A stretch of 64,000 bases of DNA from Bacteroidales bacterium (lineage in GTDB: Bacteria; Bacteroidota; Bacteroidia; Bacteroidales; GCA-2748055), in NCBI GenBank assembly GCA_021738565.1, contig JAIPBT010000011.1:1-64000 (forward strand), read 5' to 3'. Positions 52,244-61,122 of the stretch are shown here, piece by piece; position 1 is the first letter of the stretch; each line of letters starts with the position of its first letter. The notes beneath the pieces are model-generated. The model was given only the letters and a program-made list of their open reading frames with translations, did not search any database and was not told where the DNA came from. A program made the translations under genes and the position numbers.

Positions 52244-52708
52244 TTATTCTGTCTCCTTCAACCGGTCAAGGGAATTATAGATGTCTTCAGATGAGAACCC
52301 CTTCTGTGCGGCATAACGAATGATCTTTGCCCTGTTCCTTGCATTTCCGGGCTCTCCAACGCTTTTTATCTTTGATGATATCAGGTCGTCCAGAAGCGCT
52401 TCATAGTCATCCTGACCAATGGTATCCAGGGCATCCTTTATAATGGCATCCGGTATCCTTTTGTTCCTGAGTGAATAAGCAATTTTTATCTTTCCCCACT
52501 TATTGAATCTGAGTTTGTCTTTCACAAAAAAGCCGGCATACCTTTTTTCGTCCAGAAACCTGTTTTTCTCGAGGTATTCCAGTGCTTTTTCCGCCTGTTC
52601 CTCCGGCAATCCCCAATCTATTAGCCTTGGATGGATGTCGGAGCGGCACTTTTCGGACATACTGCATAATCTGGCAGCTTTTTCCAGGATCTCCTTGTAG
52701 TCTGACAT
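52244..52708 (-). CDS. recX: RecX-family regulator of RecA
   Basis: A 154-residue helical protein with three RecX repeats: ARLCSMSEKCRSDIHPRLIDWGL..QAEKALEYLEKNRFLDEKRYAGFFVKDKLRFNKWGKIKIAYSLRNKRIPDAIIKDAL, then RNRAKIIRYAAQKGFSSEDIYNSL. It binds RecA filaments and limits their activity. recA is not in the window. It starts one base after the end of prmC and is surely co-transcribed with it. Confidence 0.9.
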   Translation of the reverse strand: MSDYKEILEKAARLCSMSEKCRSDIHPRLIDWGLPEEQAEKALEYLEKNRFLDEKRYAGFFVKDKLRFNKWGKIKIAYSLRNKRIPDAIIKDALDTIGQDDYEALLDDLISSKIKSVGEPGNARNRAKIIRYAAQKGFSSEDIYNSLDRLKETE

Positions 52709-52709
52709 G

Positions 52710-53555
52710 TTATTTTTTTGCTTTGATAAAACGATTTTTACCGTGAATATCTTTCAATAAATGTGTATTTCCAAATCCCTTGCTTTCGAACAATATTTTT
52801 GCATCCCTGCCATATTTTTCATTGACCTCTACCCAGATCACACCATCTTCCTTTAATGTTTTTTCGGCCAGCATTGCAATGGCCCTGTAATACATTAAAG
52901 GATTACCATCAGGAACAAAAAGTGCCCCGTGGGGTTCATGATCAACTACATTTAACGGCATTGTATATTTTTCACTTTCGGTAACATAGGGAGGATTACT
53001 GATGATGATGTCAAAGGGCAAAGGGTAATTGAACCGATTGGTATCAAACAGGTCATGATGCAGCATTTCTATCTTTACATTGTTGTCCACCGCGTTTTCT
53101 TCTGCGAGGATGAGGGCCTCCTGGTTAACATCCATTGCAACGACCCGGGCGCCTGCCAGGTATTTTGCCAGGGAGACCGCAATGCATCCACTGCCTGTGC
53201 CCGCATCAAGCAATACTGGGTTAGGTATGTTATGATCATTTAAAACCCTGTGAACCAGCTCTTCTGTTTCCGGCCTGGGTATCAGAACATGTTCATTGAC
53301 CCGAAACGGGAGGTCATAGAAGTAAGTTTTTCCGAGAATGTATTGAATGGGTTTGTTTTTACTCAATTCATAAACAATTTTCTTAATTTCGGACAGAATT
53401 TGATCGTCAACGATCGCCGAGGGATTTGTTAAGATAAGTTTCTCTGGAAAACCAACATGTTCTAGTATCATCCTGGTAACGGAGTAAGCTTCTTTGCCAC
53501 TGAAGTTTGACTGAAGTTCATCCAGGATTGAACGTTTCAATTCATCGACGGTCAT
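52710..53555 (-). CDS. prmC: Release factor N5-glutamine methyltransferase
   Basis: A 281-residue SAM-dependent enzyme that methylates the GGQ glutamine of RF1 and RF2. The N-terminal helical domain covers about 1-85; VLIPRPETEELVHRVL, LLDAGTGSGCIAVSLAKYL (SAM motif I) and the catalytic NPPYV (near 186) are all present. Its substrate RF2 is encoded 1.3 kb away in the same orientation, an apt but not adjacent pairing. A -7 box TATATTTG lies just upstream (53581-53574). Confidence 0.93.
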   Translation of the reverse strand: MTVDELKRSILDELQSNFSGKEAYSVTRMILEHVGFPEKLILTNPSAIVDDQILSEIKKIVYELSKNKPIQYILGKTYFYDLPFRVNEHVLIPRPETEELVHRVLNDHNIPNPVLLDAGTGSGCIAVSLAKYLAGARVVAMDVNQEALILAEENAVDNNVKIEMLHHDLFDTNRFNYPLPFDIIISNPPYVTESEKYTMPLNVVDHEPHGALFVPDGNPLMYYRAIAMLAEKTLKEDGVIWVEVNEKYGRDAKILFESKGFGNTHLLKDIHGKNRFIKAKK

Positions 53556-53573
53556 GGTTTAACAGACTTTGTT

Positions 53574-53581
53574 CAAATATA
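53574..53581 (-). promoter_or_regulatory. -7 box upstream of prmC
   Basis: TATATTTG on the minus strand matches TAnnTTTG and lies 19 bp before the prmC ATG in the 39-bp gap shared with divergent ribD. No proper -33 TTG is seen. Confidence 0.4.
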
Positions 53582-53594
53582 AGAAAATACATTT

Positions 53595-54650
53595 TTGACA
53601 GTGAGCAGTGACGAAATATATATGCGGAGGTGTTTTGAACTTGCTTCACACGGACTTGGTCTTACACGTACAAACCCCCTGGTGGGGAGTGTTATTGTGC
53701 ACAACGGCAGGATCATAGGAGAGGGTTATCACCATGAATACGGGGGGCCACATGCAGAGGTCAATGCGATCAGGAATGTGAAGGACAAGTCGTTGTTGCC
53801 GGAGTCGACCATTTACATCAACCTGGAGCCCTGTTCCCATTTCGGAAAGACGCCCCCTTGCAGTACATTGATCAGGAATCACCGGATCCCCAGGGTAGTG
53901 ATTTCCAATTCGGATCCTTTTCCCAGTGTGAGCGGAAAAGGAATACAGGCTCTCAAAAACAGTGGTGCAGATGTTGTGGTTGGTGTACTCGGGGAAGAGG
54001 GGGCATTTTTAAACAGGCGCTTTTTATTGTTTCACCAGCAAAAAAGGCCTTACATCATTCTCAAATGGGCTGAGACAGCAGATGGATTCATTGATATTGA
54101 AAGAAATCCCGGGGACCCGATAGGAACCAACTGGATAACCGATGAGGTGGCACGGACCCTTGTGCACAAGTGGCGCTCCGAAGAGGCCGGTCTGATGGTC
54201 GGCACCAATACGATCCTGGCTGATAATCCGAAACTGAATGTCAGAAGGTGGACAGGGAGCAGCCCTCTGAGGATCACTTTCGACAGGAACGGAAAGATTC
54301 CGGAAACAGCGTATATATTTGACAACAGTCAGGATACGCTTGTATTTACCAGTGTTCAGGAGAAATATTCAGGCAAGACAAGCAGCATCCTTATCGATCA
54401 CGAATTCTCACTGGAGGAAATACTGGACGAATTATACGGTCTGAAGATCATCTCGGTCCTTGTGGAAGGGGGGCAGCAACTGCACAATTCGTTTATCGGT
54501 TCCGGGTACTGGGATGAAGCCAGGGTCTTTAAAGGCAGCATGTTGTTTTCCAATGGTGTGAAAGCTCCTGTAATTGATCAACAACCGGCCGAAGAGATAC
54601 AATTTGAGGGAAGCTCGCTGTCTATATATTTTAATCACTCAAATAACTAG
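53595..54650 (+). CDS. ribD: Bifunctional riboflavin deaminase/reductase RibD
   Basis: A 351-residue two-domain enzyme for the second and third steps of riboflavin synthesis. The deaminase domain (about 1-145) has HAEVNAI and PCSHFGKTPPCSTLI zinc motifs; the reductase domain (about 150-351) has ILKWAETADGFID, NWITDEVARTLVHKWRSEEAGLMVGTNTILADNPKLNVR and SVLVEGGQQLHNSFI. The start is not settled: TTG 53595 or GTG 53601 keeps the family DEIYMRRC segment, whereas ATG 53622 would trim it. No FMN riboswitch fits in the short upstream gap. Confidence 0.92.
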   Translation: MTVSSDEIYMRRCFELASHGLGLTRTNPLVGSVIVHNGRIIGEGYHHEYGGPHAEVNAIRNVKDKSLLPESTIYINLEPCSHFGKTPPCSTLIRNHRIPRVVISNSDPFPSVSGKGIQALKNSGADVVVGVLGEEGAFLNRRFLLFHQQKRPYIILKWAETADGFIDIERNPGDPIGTNWITDEVARTLVHKWRSEEAGLMVGTNTILADNPKLNVRRWTGSSPLRITFDRNGKIPETAYIFDNSQDTLVFTSVQEKYSGKTSSILIDHEFSLEEILDELYGLKIISVLVEGGQQLHNSFIGSGYWDEARVFKGSMLFSNGVKAPVIDQQPAEEIQFEGSSLSIYFNHSNN

Positions 54651-54821
54651 TGCTTGCAAGAAAACGCCAATAGCAGCGTTATGCTCGACTTCAAAACAGT
54701 CATCCCGATAATATATCGGGACTCCTGTTTTTCAGTCATCGATCCCGATGTCTATCGGGATGCTCTTGTCGCTTTCTTATCAAGCACAGCTATATTATTA
54801 TGAGTTTTCTTTCTGACACTA
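54648..54821. repeat. Dispersed palindromic element, copy A
   Basis: About 174 bp. Left end TAGTGCTTGCAAGAAAACGC; GTGCTTG (54650-54656) pairs with CAAGCAC (54781-54787). Two inner hairpins are CCCGATA/TATCGGG (54704-54720) and ATCCCGAT/ATCGGGAT (54742-54761). The right end is the exact shared core GAGTTTTCTTTCTGACACTA (54802-54821). It fills most of the gap between ribD and the caspase gene. Confidence 0.75.
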
Positions 54822-54869
54822 ACTAAACATCAAAAGATTATTGGAATATTAGGGGATAAAATATTAAAT

Positions 54870-54901
54870 TTGTGTAAAATTTACTAAATTACGTAACTTA
54901 T
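54870..54901 (+). promoter_or_regulatory. Candidate promoter of the caspase/SpoIIE operon
   Basis: TTG (54870-54872), 21 bp, then TAACTTAT (54894-54901), two bases off TAnnTTTG, 38 bp before the ATG. It is a weak match, which would suit low or regulated expression. Confidence 0.3.
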
Positions 54902-54939
54902 CACAGGTGTGTCCGTAAAAAAAAATAAATAGAAGAGTC

Positions 54940-57285
54940 ATGAAAAAGATATTGACATTTTTTCTCGTAAGTATGTTTTCCTTCGGCCTCATATTTGGCC
55001 AGTCAGCCAGGAGGTATTTCAAGACCGGTGAGGATTTTTATGAAGTGAAAAAGTACAAGGATGCCATCGAGCAATTTTCAAAGGCCGTTGAACTCGATCC
55101 CGATTATGATGATGCATACCTTCTGAGGGCTGCATCTTACGAATATCTTGATCAGTATGAAAAGGCTGCGCAGGATTATGAGAGGGCGCTTGTTTTTAAT
55201 GAAAAAGATGAAGAGATACACTACATGGCCGGCAATGCCTATTACATGAGCGGTCAGTATGGTGCAGCATTGTCGAAGCTGAATGATGCACTTGTCAGGA
55301 AATCAAAATACCCTGAGGCTTTGCAGGTCAGGATCAAAGTTTTTCTTGCACTCAAAAGGTATGATGCTGCTCTTGCTGATTGCAAGGCGGCACTGAATAT
55401 GAAACAGGATGAAGTGAATTACTATAACCTGGGGCTTGTCTATGAAAAGCTCGAATTGTATACCGAAGCAGAGGATGCTTACAAGAAGTCAATAGCCATC
55501 AACAGGAATGTTTTGGTATCCCAGCTTGCCCTGGCAAAACTGGCTTACAAGCTTGAGAAATATGACCTTTCAATGGCTGCAGTCAACCAGGCTCTAAGAA
55601 TCAGTGCCCAGCATAAGGAGGGTTTGAAACTAAGGAGTCAGATCTATGCTGCACAGATGAATCTCTCCAAGGCCATCGATGATATTTCCCTTGCTTTGAA
55701 GATGTACCCGGGTGATCCCGAACTACACATTTTACGAGGTGATTTCTATCAGCAGCTCAGCAGGCACTCTGATGCCATCGTTGATTACACCTATGCCTTA
55801 GAAGCTGATACTGCAGCGCCATCCGACCTGTTCTTTAAAAGGGCCAGATCCTATGAATTTGTCAGGAATTATGAAGCAGCAATGGCGGACTATGACAGGT
55901 TGCTTGAGCGCTCAAAATATGACGGAGATGCACAGCGGCTTCTGGCAGAGGCCAAGGAACGCATGTTCGAGATCAACAGGGAGGAGGACGCACCGGTGGT
56001 AAAACTACTTGATCCGGTTTCAAATGAAGACAACAGCATCAATGTTCCCAAGGGAACCGATGTCATCCCCCTGATAGGTTTTATTGAGGATGAAAGCGAG
56101 ATCACGGCGCTGAAGGTGAATGATTTTACCGTTCAGCCAACTGAAGATAAAGAAGGGTATAAGTTCCTTGCGAGTGTTAACCTGAGAAATACGGATGAGA
56201 TTCTTGTGGAGGCCACTGACGTATATAACAACAAGCAGGAGGCGGTGTTCAAGGTGCTCAGGACCGAAACCGAAAGTCCGGAAGTCAGGATCATGACACC
56301 CTATGCTTCTGATAACAATTTGATCTATCTTGATTCAAACGAGCCGGTGATCTATGTTGAAGGGAAGATCAACGATGACAGCCAGATCAAGTCCATTTAC
56401 ATCGATGATGTAATGGCCAGCTATTCTCCGAATTCATTGAACCCGGTGTTCTCTGCCAGGGTCAGGGTGGAGAACAGGAACAGGTTCACGGTCAAGGCCG
56501 AAGATGTTTACGGCAATATTGCCGATGTCGAATTTACCATCGAACGCGAAGTGATGGACATCACGAACAATCCCATGGGAAGGACCTGGGCAATCTTTAT
56601 TGAAAATTCAAACTACGAGGCATTTCCCAGTCTTGAAGGTCCCACAAGAGACATAATGATGATGAAATCGGTTCTTGCAAAATACCAGATTCATAATTAC
56701 ATCCATAAGAAGGATATGTCGAATTCTGATATGAGCCGGTTTTTCCAGATAGAATTAAGGGATCTGCTACGGAGTAACAGGGTTTCTTCGATACTTATCT
56801 GGTATGCAGGTCATGGTAAATTCCAGAACGAGACAGGGTACTGGATCCCGGTTGACGCTGTCAGGGACGATGAATTCACCTATTTCAGCATCAACAACCT
56901 GAAAGCCTACATGCAGTCATATCCGGAAAATGTTACCCACACACTTGTAGTAACCGATGCGTGTGAGTCGGGACCGAGTTTTTACCAGGCCATGCGGTCA
57001 GCAAACGATGCTCCGAGCTGCGATAATTGGGAAGCAACCAGGTTCAAGTCCTCCCAGGTACTTTCATCTGCCGGATATGAGCTTGCCAGCGATGACAGTC
57101 AGTTTACAAGGACATTCGCGAATACATTGGATAACAATCCCGATGCATGTATTCCCATTGAAAGTGTGGTTCAAAAAGTTACTGATGCAGTGACAAGCAA
57201 CAACCAGCAAAAACCGCAGTTTGGTAAGATTGCAGGACTGGAAGATGAGAACGGAACCTTCTTCTTCATACCAAAAGAATATTAA
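54940..57285 (+). CDS. Exported TPR protein with C-terminal caspase-like protease domain
   Basis: A 781-residue protein. A Sec signal (about 1-20, FFLVSMFSFGLIFGQ) is followed by about nine TPR repeats (about 24-335, such as YKDAIEQFSKAVELDPDYDDAYLLRAASYEYL), two beta-rich Ig-like modules (about 350-450 and 455-545, with IPLIGFIEDESEITALKV and VIYVEGKINDDSQIKSIYIDD) and a peptidase C14-like domain (about 555-781). The catalytic dyad is intact: His625 in WYAGHGKF and Cys675 in DACESG. Caspase-like bacterial proteins cut after basic or acidic residues in signalling and defence. The export signal points to the periplasm. It sits two bases upstream of the propeller-SpoIIE gene. Confidence 0.88.
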   Translation: MKKILTFFLVSMFSFGLIFGQSARRYFKTGEDFYEVKKYKDAIEQFSKAVELDPDYDDAYLLRAASYEYLDQYEKAAQDYERALVFNEKDEEIHYMAGNAYYMSGQYGAALSKLNDALVRKSKYPEALQVRIKVFLALKRYDAALADCKAALNMKQDEVNYYNLGLVYEKLELYTEAEDAYKKSIAINRNVLVSQLALAKLAYKLEKYDLSMAAVNQALRISAQHKEGLKLRSQIYAAQMNLSKAIDDISLALKMYPGDPELHILRGDFYQQLSRHSDAIVDYTYALEADTAAPSDLFFKRARSYEFVRNYEAAMADYDRLLERSKYDGDAQRLLAEAKERMFEINREEDAPVVKLLDPVSNEDNSINVPKGTDVIPLIGFIEDESEITALKVNDFTVQPTEDKEGYKFLASVNLRNTDEILVEATDVYNNKQEAVFKVLRTETESPEVRIMTPYASDNNLIYLDSNEPVIYVEGKINDDSQIKSIYIDDVMASYSPNSLNPVFSARVRVENRNRFTVKAEDVYGNIADVEFTIEREVMDITNNPMGRTWAIFIENSNYEAFPSLEGPTRDIMMMKSVLAKYQIHNYIHKKDMSNSDMSRFFQIELRDLLRSNRVSSILIWYAGHGKFQNETGYWIPVDAVRDDEFTYFSINNLKAYMQSYPENVTHTLVVTDACESGPSFYQAMRSANDAPSCDNWEATRFKSSQVLSSAGYELASDDSQFTRTFANTLDNNPDACIPIESVVQKVTDAVTSNNQQKPQFGKIAGLEDENGTFFFIPKEY

Positions 57286-57287
57286 AT

Positions 57288-60200
57288 ATGACCAATAAGC
57301 GTTTTGAAAAAATTATTCGTCTTTGCGGACGAATAATTTTTTTTTATCTACTGACCCTTCAGGTACCGGTTAAAGCTCAGCAGTATTATTTTGATAATTA
57401 TAGTATTGCAGAGGGACTTGCACAATCAAAAGTTTATTCCATTATTCAGGATAGCGAAGACAATTTCTGGCTGGGGACGCAGGCCGGAGTTTCCTGGTTT
57501 GACGGGGTTGAATTTCAAAACCTTACTGCAGAAGACGGTTTGGCTCAGGGAGGTGTCAGGGCAATCATTGAAGACAGTCACGGAGCCATATGGATGGGAC
57601 ACGAAGGGGGAAGGGTCACGCGGTACAGGAACAATGGTTTTGAAATATTCAAGGCAATAGAAGATGACATTAATAATGTAGTGACTTCCATTGTTGAGGA
57701 TACAGAAGGAAACCTCTGGATCACATCAGAGGGATCAGGTGCGGCAATGATAAAAAATCCCGAGGCACAAATCGATTCCCTTCATTATGAAATGTTTTTG
57801 GGCAGAAGGTTGTCGGACAGGATCTTTGGAAATCTTCTTACAGAGGACGGAACGCTTTACTTAATAACGGATGTTGGTGTAAAATTCTTTAACAGCGACA
57901 GCATGAGGTTTGAGAATTTTTCCGTCAACAACATGCCCCGGTATTTTGCCACCACAACAATTTTCAAGGACTCTGAGAATAATTTCTGGTTCGGTACCTA
58001 CAAAGGCGGATTGTACAAGTATGATCCCCTTGTTGATGATACAAAAATGTATGACCTGATTCAACTTGGCATGACGACCAACTGGGTAAGTGCATTGTTT
58101 GAAGACCGTTACGGAAACATCTGGATAGGTACCTATGGCGGGGGAGTTGGAAGGCTGGACACCGAAGACAATCTGACCGTTTTTGATAACAGGAACGGGA
58201 TGCCGGGAAGCAAGATATGGAACATCATGGAAGACCGGGAGGGAAACATAGTTATTGGTACCAGTGAACACGGAATGTGCGCTTTCAAAGGGGATTATTT
58301 TATTTCATGGTTTGAGAATGACGGGCTGGTAAATTCCCAGGTCTGGGCCATTGCTCAGGATGATGACCGGAATTACTGGATGGGCACCAACGCAGGTATT
58401 TCCATCATGGAGGATCCAATGGAGCCGGGTTCTGTAAAAACCCTCAACAGATACCAGGACAAACAGGTTCGCTTCATTGAGAAAGATCACAACGGCAATA
58501 TCTGGATTGCAATTGAGGGAGAAGGGCTTTTCACCTACCTGAAAAACGGTCGGTATTACTTTGAGCCCAGGATCAATACATACATTTCCCTGAATACCGT
58601 TACCGCGCTCTGTGTTGACGGTCTCAATAATCTCTGGGTGGGAACATTAGATGGTCTGTTATATTACGAAATTGACAACCGTCAGATGAATTTCATCACT
58701 CAGATAACCGGTCTCAGCGGAAACAGTATTTCAGCTCTGTTTCCCGACAGTAAGAACAGGATATGGGTTGGCATCCAGGGAAAGGGGATCAACTTTATCG
58801 AAGGAACCGAATTTAACACTCCCGATTTGGGAATTGCTTTCACGCCGACCTGTTTTACAGAAGACGACAACGGGATCATCTGGATCGGAACTGAAGGCCG
58901 GGGGGTCATTGCATATGACCCGGAAAAAGATACGATAATTGATCAACTTACGGTGGATGATGGTTTGCTGGCCAACCTGATCAACCTGCTGAACTATGAC
59001 AATAACAACAACATATACATTGGAACTAACAAGGGTCTGAACAAATATGACCGGGCAGCGGATAAGATCTTCGGATTCACAAAGAAAAGTGGTTTTGTAG
59101 GTATTGAAACCAAGAAAAATGCCACCTATCTTGACCATGAGGGCAACATCTGGTTTGGAACCGGTAACGGTGTGACAAGGTACAATCCATCATTAAAGCC
59201 ACGGGATGTTATGGAACCTCTGACGCATATCACAGGGCTGAAGGTTAATTATGAAACCTACCCCATGGAAGAGGGCATGAAATTATCTTACCGCCAGAAT
59301 TCACTGATCTTTGATTACCGGTGCATTACCCTGAACCCGGAAGCAGTAAAATACCAGATCATGCTTGAGGGGATTGACAGTGATTGGCGGCCATCGAGTG
59401 ATCAGACACAGGTCAACTATCCGGCATTGCCCCCCAGGAAATATACTTTCTATGTAAAGGCCAAAAACTCCGATGGTGTATGGAATGATCCGCCTGTTTC
59501 CCTGAGTTTTCAGATCAAGCCGCCATTCTACAAAACATGGTACTTTATTCTTTCATGTATAGTTGCGTTGGGATTTATCATTTTCACTTATATCAAGGTA
59601 AGAGAGAGGGCCCTTGTACGGGAAAACAGGATACTGGAGGATAAAGTGCGTTTAAGGACGCAGGAGGTGGTGGCCCAGAAGGAAGAACTTGCGCAAAAGA
59701 ACAAGGACATAACCGACAGTATCAAGTATGCGAAAAGAATTCAGTTTGCTATACTGCCGCCAATTTCACCTTTTCCGGATACATTCATACTGTTCAAACC
59801 AAAAGACATCGTCAGTGGTGACTTTTACTGGTTTACTGATGTGGAAGGAAAGGAATTTATTGCGGCAGTTGACTGTACGGGGCATGGTGTCCCGGGAGCT
59901 CTTATGTCGATCATTGGACACAATTCCCTGAATAAAATTGTCAACCAGTACGGTATTATGGAACCCGGTAAGATCCTTACGGAGCTAAACAGGGAAGTTG
60001 TCGAAACCCTTCACCATACTTCAGAGGACGGAGAGGTAAATGACGGCATGGACCTGTCGCTTATTTCATTTAACAGGGAGGAGCAGGCGTTGGAATATGC
60101 CGGTGCGTATAATTCAATTTACCTTGTCAGGGACGGTGAGTTGATCGAATACAAAGCCGACAGGCAGCCTATCGGCCGTTCGGCGGGTAAGAACAAGGTT

Positions 60201-60446
60201 TTCAACACTCAAAAGATCGGTATCCGAAAAGAAGATATGGTCTATATGTTCTCAGACGGATATGCCGACCAGTTTGGCGGGGAGAAATTGAAAAAATTCA
60301 AATCAAAGAACATGAAGGAACTCATGGTCAGCATCTCAAATGAAAAAGTCGACAGCCAGAGGAAGATCCTTGATAATTCCATTGAAAAATGGCGCGGAGA
60401 TGTGGAACAAATAGATGATATCCTTGTTATTGGCCGGAAGTTCTGA
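57288..60446 (+). CDS. Propeller-Y_Y_Y sensor fused to SpoIIE-type phosphatase
   Basis: A 1052-residue membrane sensor. A signal (about 1-31) precedes about 14 Reg_prop blades (about 35-640, each with a W.G..GGG.Y.Y core, such as GNIWIGTYGGGVGRLD), so two seven-blade propellers; then a Y_Y_Y domain (about 665-742), one membrane helix (about 750-772, YFILSCIVALGFIIFTYI), a coiled coil (about 775-808) and a PP2C-type SpoIIE domain (about 809-1052) with GDFYWF, VDCTGHGVPGALMS, GMDLSLISF and DDILVIG. The propeller is outside and the phosphatase inside. It is translationally close to the caspase gene; its 3' end overlaps the convergent LOG gene by 20 bp. The downstream target is not in the window. 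Confidence 0.92.
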   Translation: MTNKRFEKIIRLCGRIIFFYLLTLQVPVKAQQYYFDNYSIAEGLAQSKVYSIIQDSEDNFWLGTQAGVSWFDGVEFQNLTAEDGLAQGGVRAIIEDSHGAIWMGHEGGRVTRYRNNGFEIFKAIEDDINNVVTSIVEDTEGNLWITSEGSGAAMIKNPEAQIDSLHYEMFLGRRLSDRIFGNLLTEDGTLYLITDVGVKFFNSDSMRFENFSVNNMPRYFATTTIFKDSENNFWFGTYKGGLYKYDPLVDDTKMYDLIQLGMTTNWVSALFEDRYGNIWIGTYGGGVGRLDTEDNLTVFDNRNGMPGSKIWNIMEDREGNIVIGTSEHGMCAFKGDYFISWFENDGLVNSQVWAIAQDDDRNYWMGTNAGISIMEDPMEPGSVKTLNRYQDKQVRFIEKDHNGNIWIAIEGEGLFTYLKNGRYYFEPRINTYISLNTVTALCVDGLNNLWVGTLDGLLYYEIDNRQMNFITQITGLSGNSISALFPDSKNRIWVGIQGKGINFIEGTEFNTPDLGIAFTPTCFTEDDNGIIWIGTEGRGVIAYDPEKDTIIDQLTVDDGLLANLINLLNYDNNNNIYIGTNKGLNKYDRAADKIFGFTKKSGFVGIETKKNATYLDHEGNIWFGTGNGVTRYNPSLKPRDVMEPLTHITGLKVNYETYPMEEGMKLSYRQNSLIFDYRCITLNPEAVKYQIMLEGIDSDWRPSSDQTQVNYPALPPRKYTFYVKAKNSDGVWNDPPVSLSFQIKPPFYKTWYFILSCIVALGFIIFTYIKVRERALVRENRILEDKVRLRTQEVVAQKEELAQKNKDITDSIKYAKRIQFAILPPISPFPDTFILFKPKDIVSGDFYWFTDVEGKEFIAAVDCTGHGVPGALMSIIGHNSLNKIVNQYGIMEPGKILTELNREVVETLHHTSEDGEVNDGMDLSLISFNREEQALEYAGAYNSIYLVRDGELIEYKADRQPIGRSAGKNKVFNTQKIGIRKEDMVYMFSDGYADQFGGEKLKKFKSKNMKELMVSISNEKVDSQRKILDNSIEKWRGDVEQIDDILVIGRKF

Positions 60447-61044
60447 CCCTTCCGATGTTTGCTTCAACCGCAGCAAACCTGATTGCATCAGGGTCCCAGT
60501 CGGGTTCATTGATGATCAGGTCCATAATCTCAGACGGATGATCCGCAACCTGCCAGATCTTTGCATGCAGCGGACGCATAAAATTCTGATCGATCATGAG
60601 CTGAAAGTGCGAAATAAGCGGATCATAAAATCCGTTTGTGTTCAATATAATAATTGGCTTCAGGAATTGTCCAAGTTGTTTCAGCGTGATTGCTTCAAGG
60701 AGTTCTTCAAGTGTTCCCACACCCCCTGGCATTGCAATGATCGCATCCACTTCTTTCATCATCAATCTTTTTCGCTCATGCATGGTTTGGACTATTTCCA
60801 GATTCTTCAAACGGGGGTGCGCCCATCCCATGTTTTTCATAAATTCCGGTATAATTCCTTTTAGCCGGCCATTGTTTTTCAGTATTTCATCCGCCATGGC
60901 TCCCATGATACCTACACTTCCGGCACCGTAGATCATAGTAATTTTATTTTCAAGGAGTATACCGGCCATTTTCCTTCCGTCATCAAGGTAAATATCATCG
61001 ATACCAGGACTGGAAGCGGCAAAAACGCAAATTTTTGAGATCAT
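60427..61044 (-). CDS. LOG-family (TIGR00730) Rossmann-fold protein
   Basis: A 205-residue protein with the lysine-decarboxylase-like Rossmann fold. CVFAASSPGID at the start, IYGAGSVGIMGAMAD, the MHERKRLMM segment and PGGVGTLEELLEA (about 103-115) are the family hallmarks; the last is the active-site motif of cytokinin riboside 5'-monophosphate phosphoribohydrolases. In bacteria these enzymes hydrolyse nucleoside monophosphates at the N-glycosidic bond. It lies downstream of trxA in the same direction but beyond a terminator, so it probably has its own promoter. Confidence 0.9.
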   Translation of the reverse strand: MISKICVFAASSPGIDDIYLDDGRKMAGILLENKITMIYGAGSVGIMGAMADEILKNNGRLKGIIPEFMKNMGWAHPRLKNLEIVQTMHERKRLMMKEVDAIIAMPGGVGTLEELLEAITLKQLGQFLKPIIILNTNGFYDPLISHFQLMIDQNFMRPLHAKIWQVADHPSEIMDLIINEPDWDPDAIRFAAVEANIGRVRTSGQ

Positions 61045-61051
61045 AGTTCAA

Positions 61052-61094
61052 ATAAAAAATCCGCAGGTAATTGCAAATGTTCAATCACCTGCGG
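61052..61094 (-). terminator. Intrinsic terminator of trxA
   Basis: CCGCAGGT (61061-61068) pairs with ACCTGCGG (61087-61094), extended inside by TTG/CAA. On the minus strand the hairpin is followed by ATTTTTTATTT. It lies 29 bp after the trxA stop. Confidence 0.8.
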
Positions 61095-61122
61095 TATATT
61101 TCCAGTAGTCTGTTGTAAAGTG

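Noticed and set aside
54940-57285. Direct assignment of the TPR-caspase to the TPR-CHAT/gRAMP immune system
   Set aside because: No Cas7-11-like protein or CRISPR is present, and the protein has an export signal, so only a distant analogy holds.
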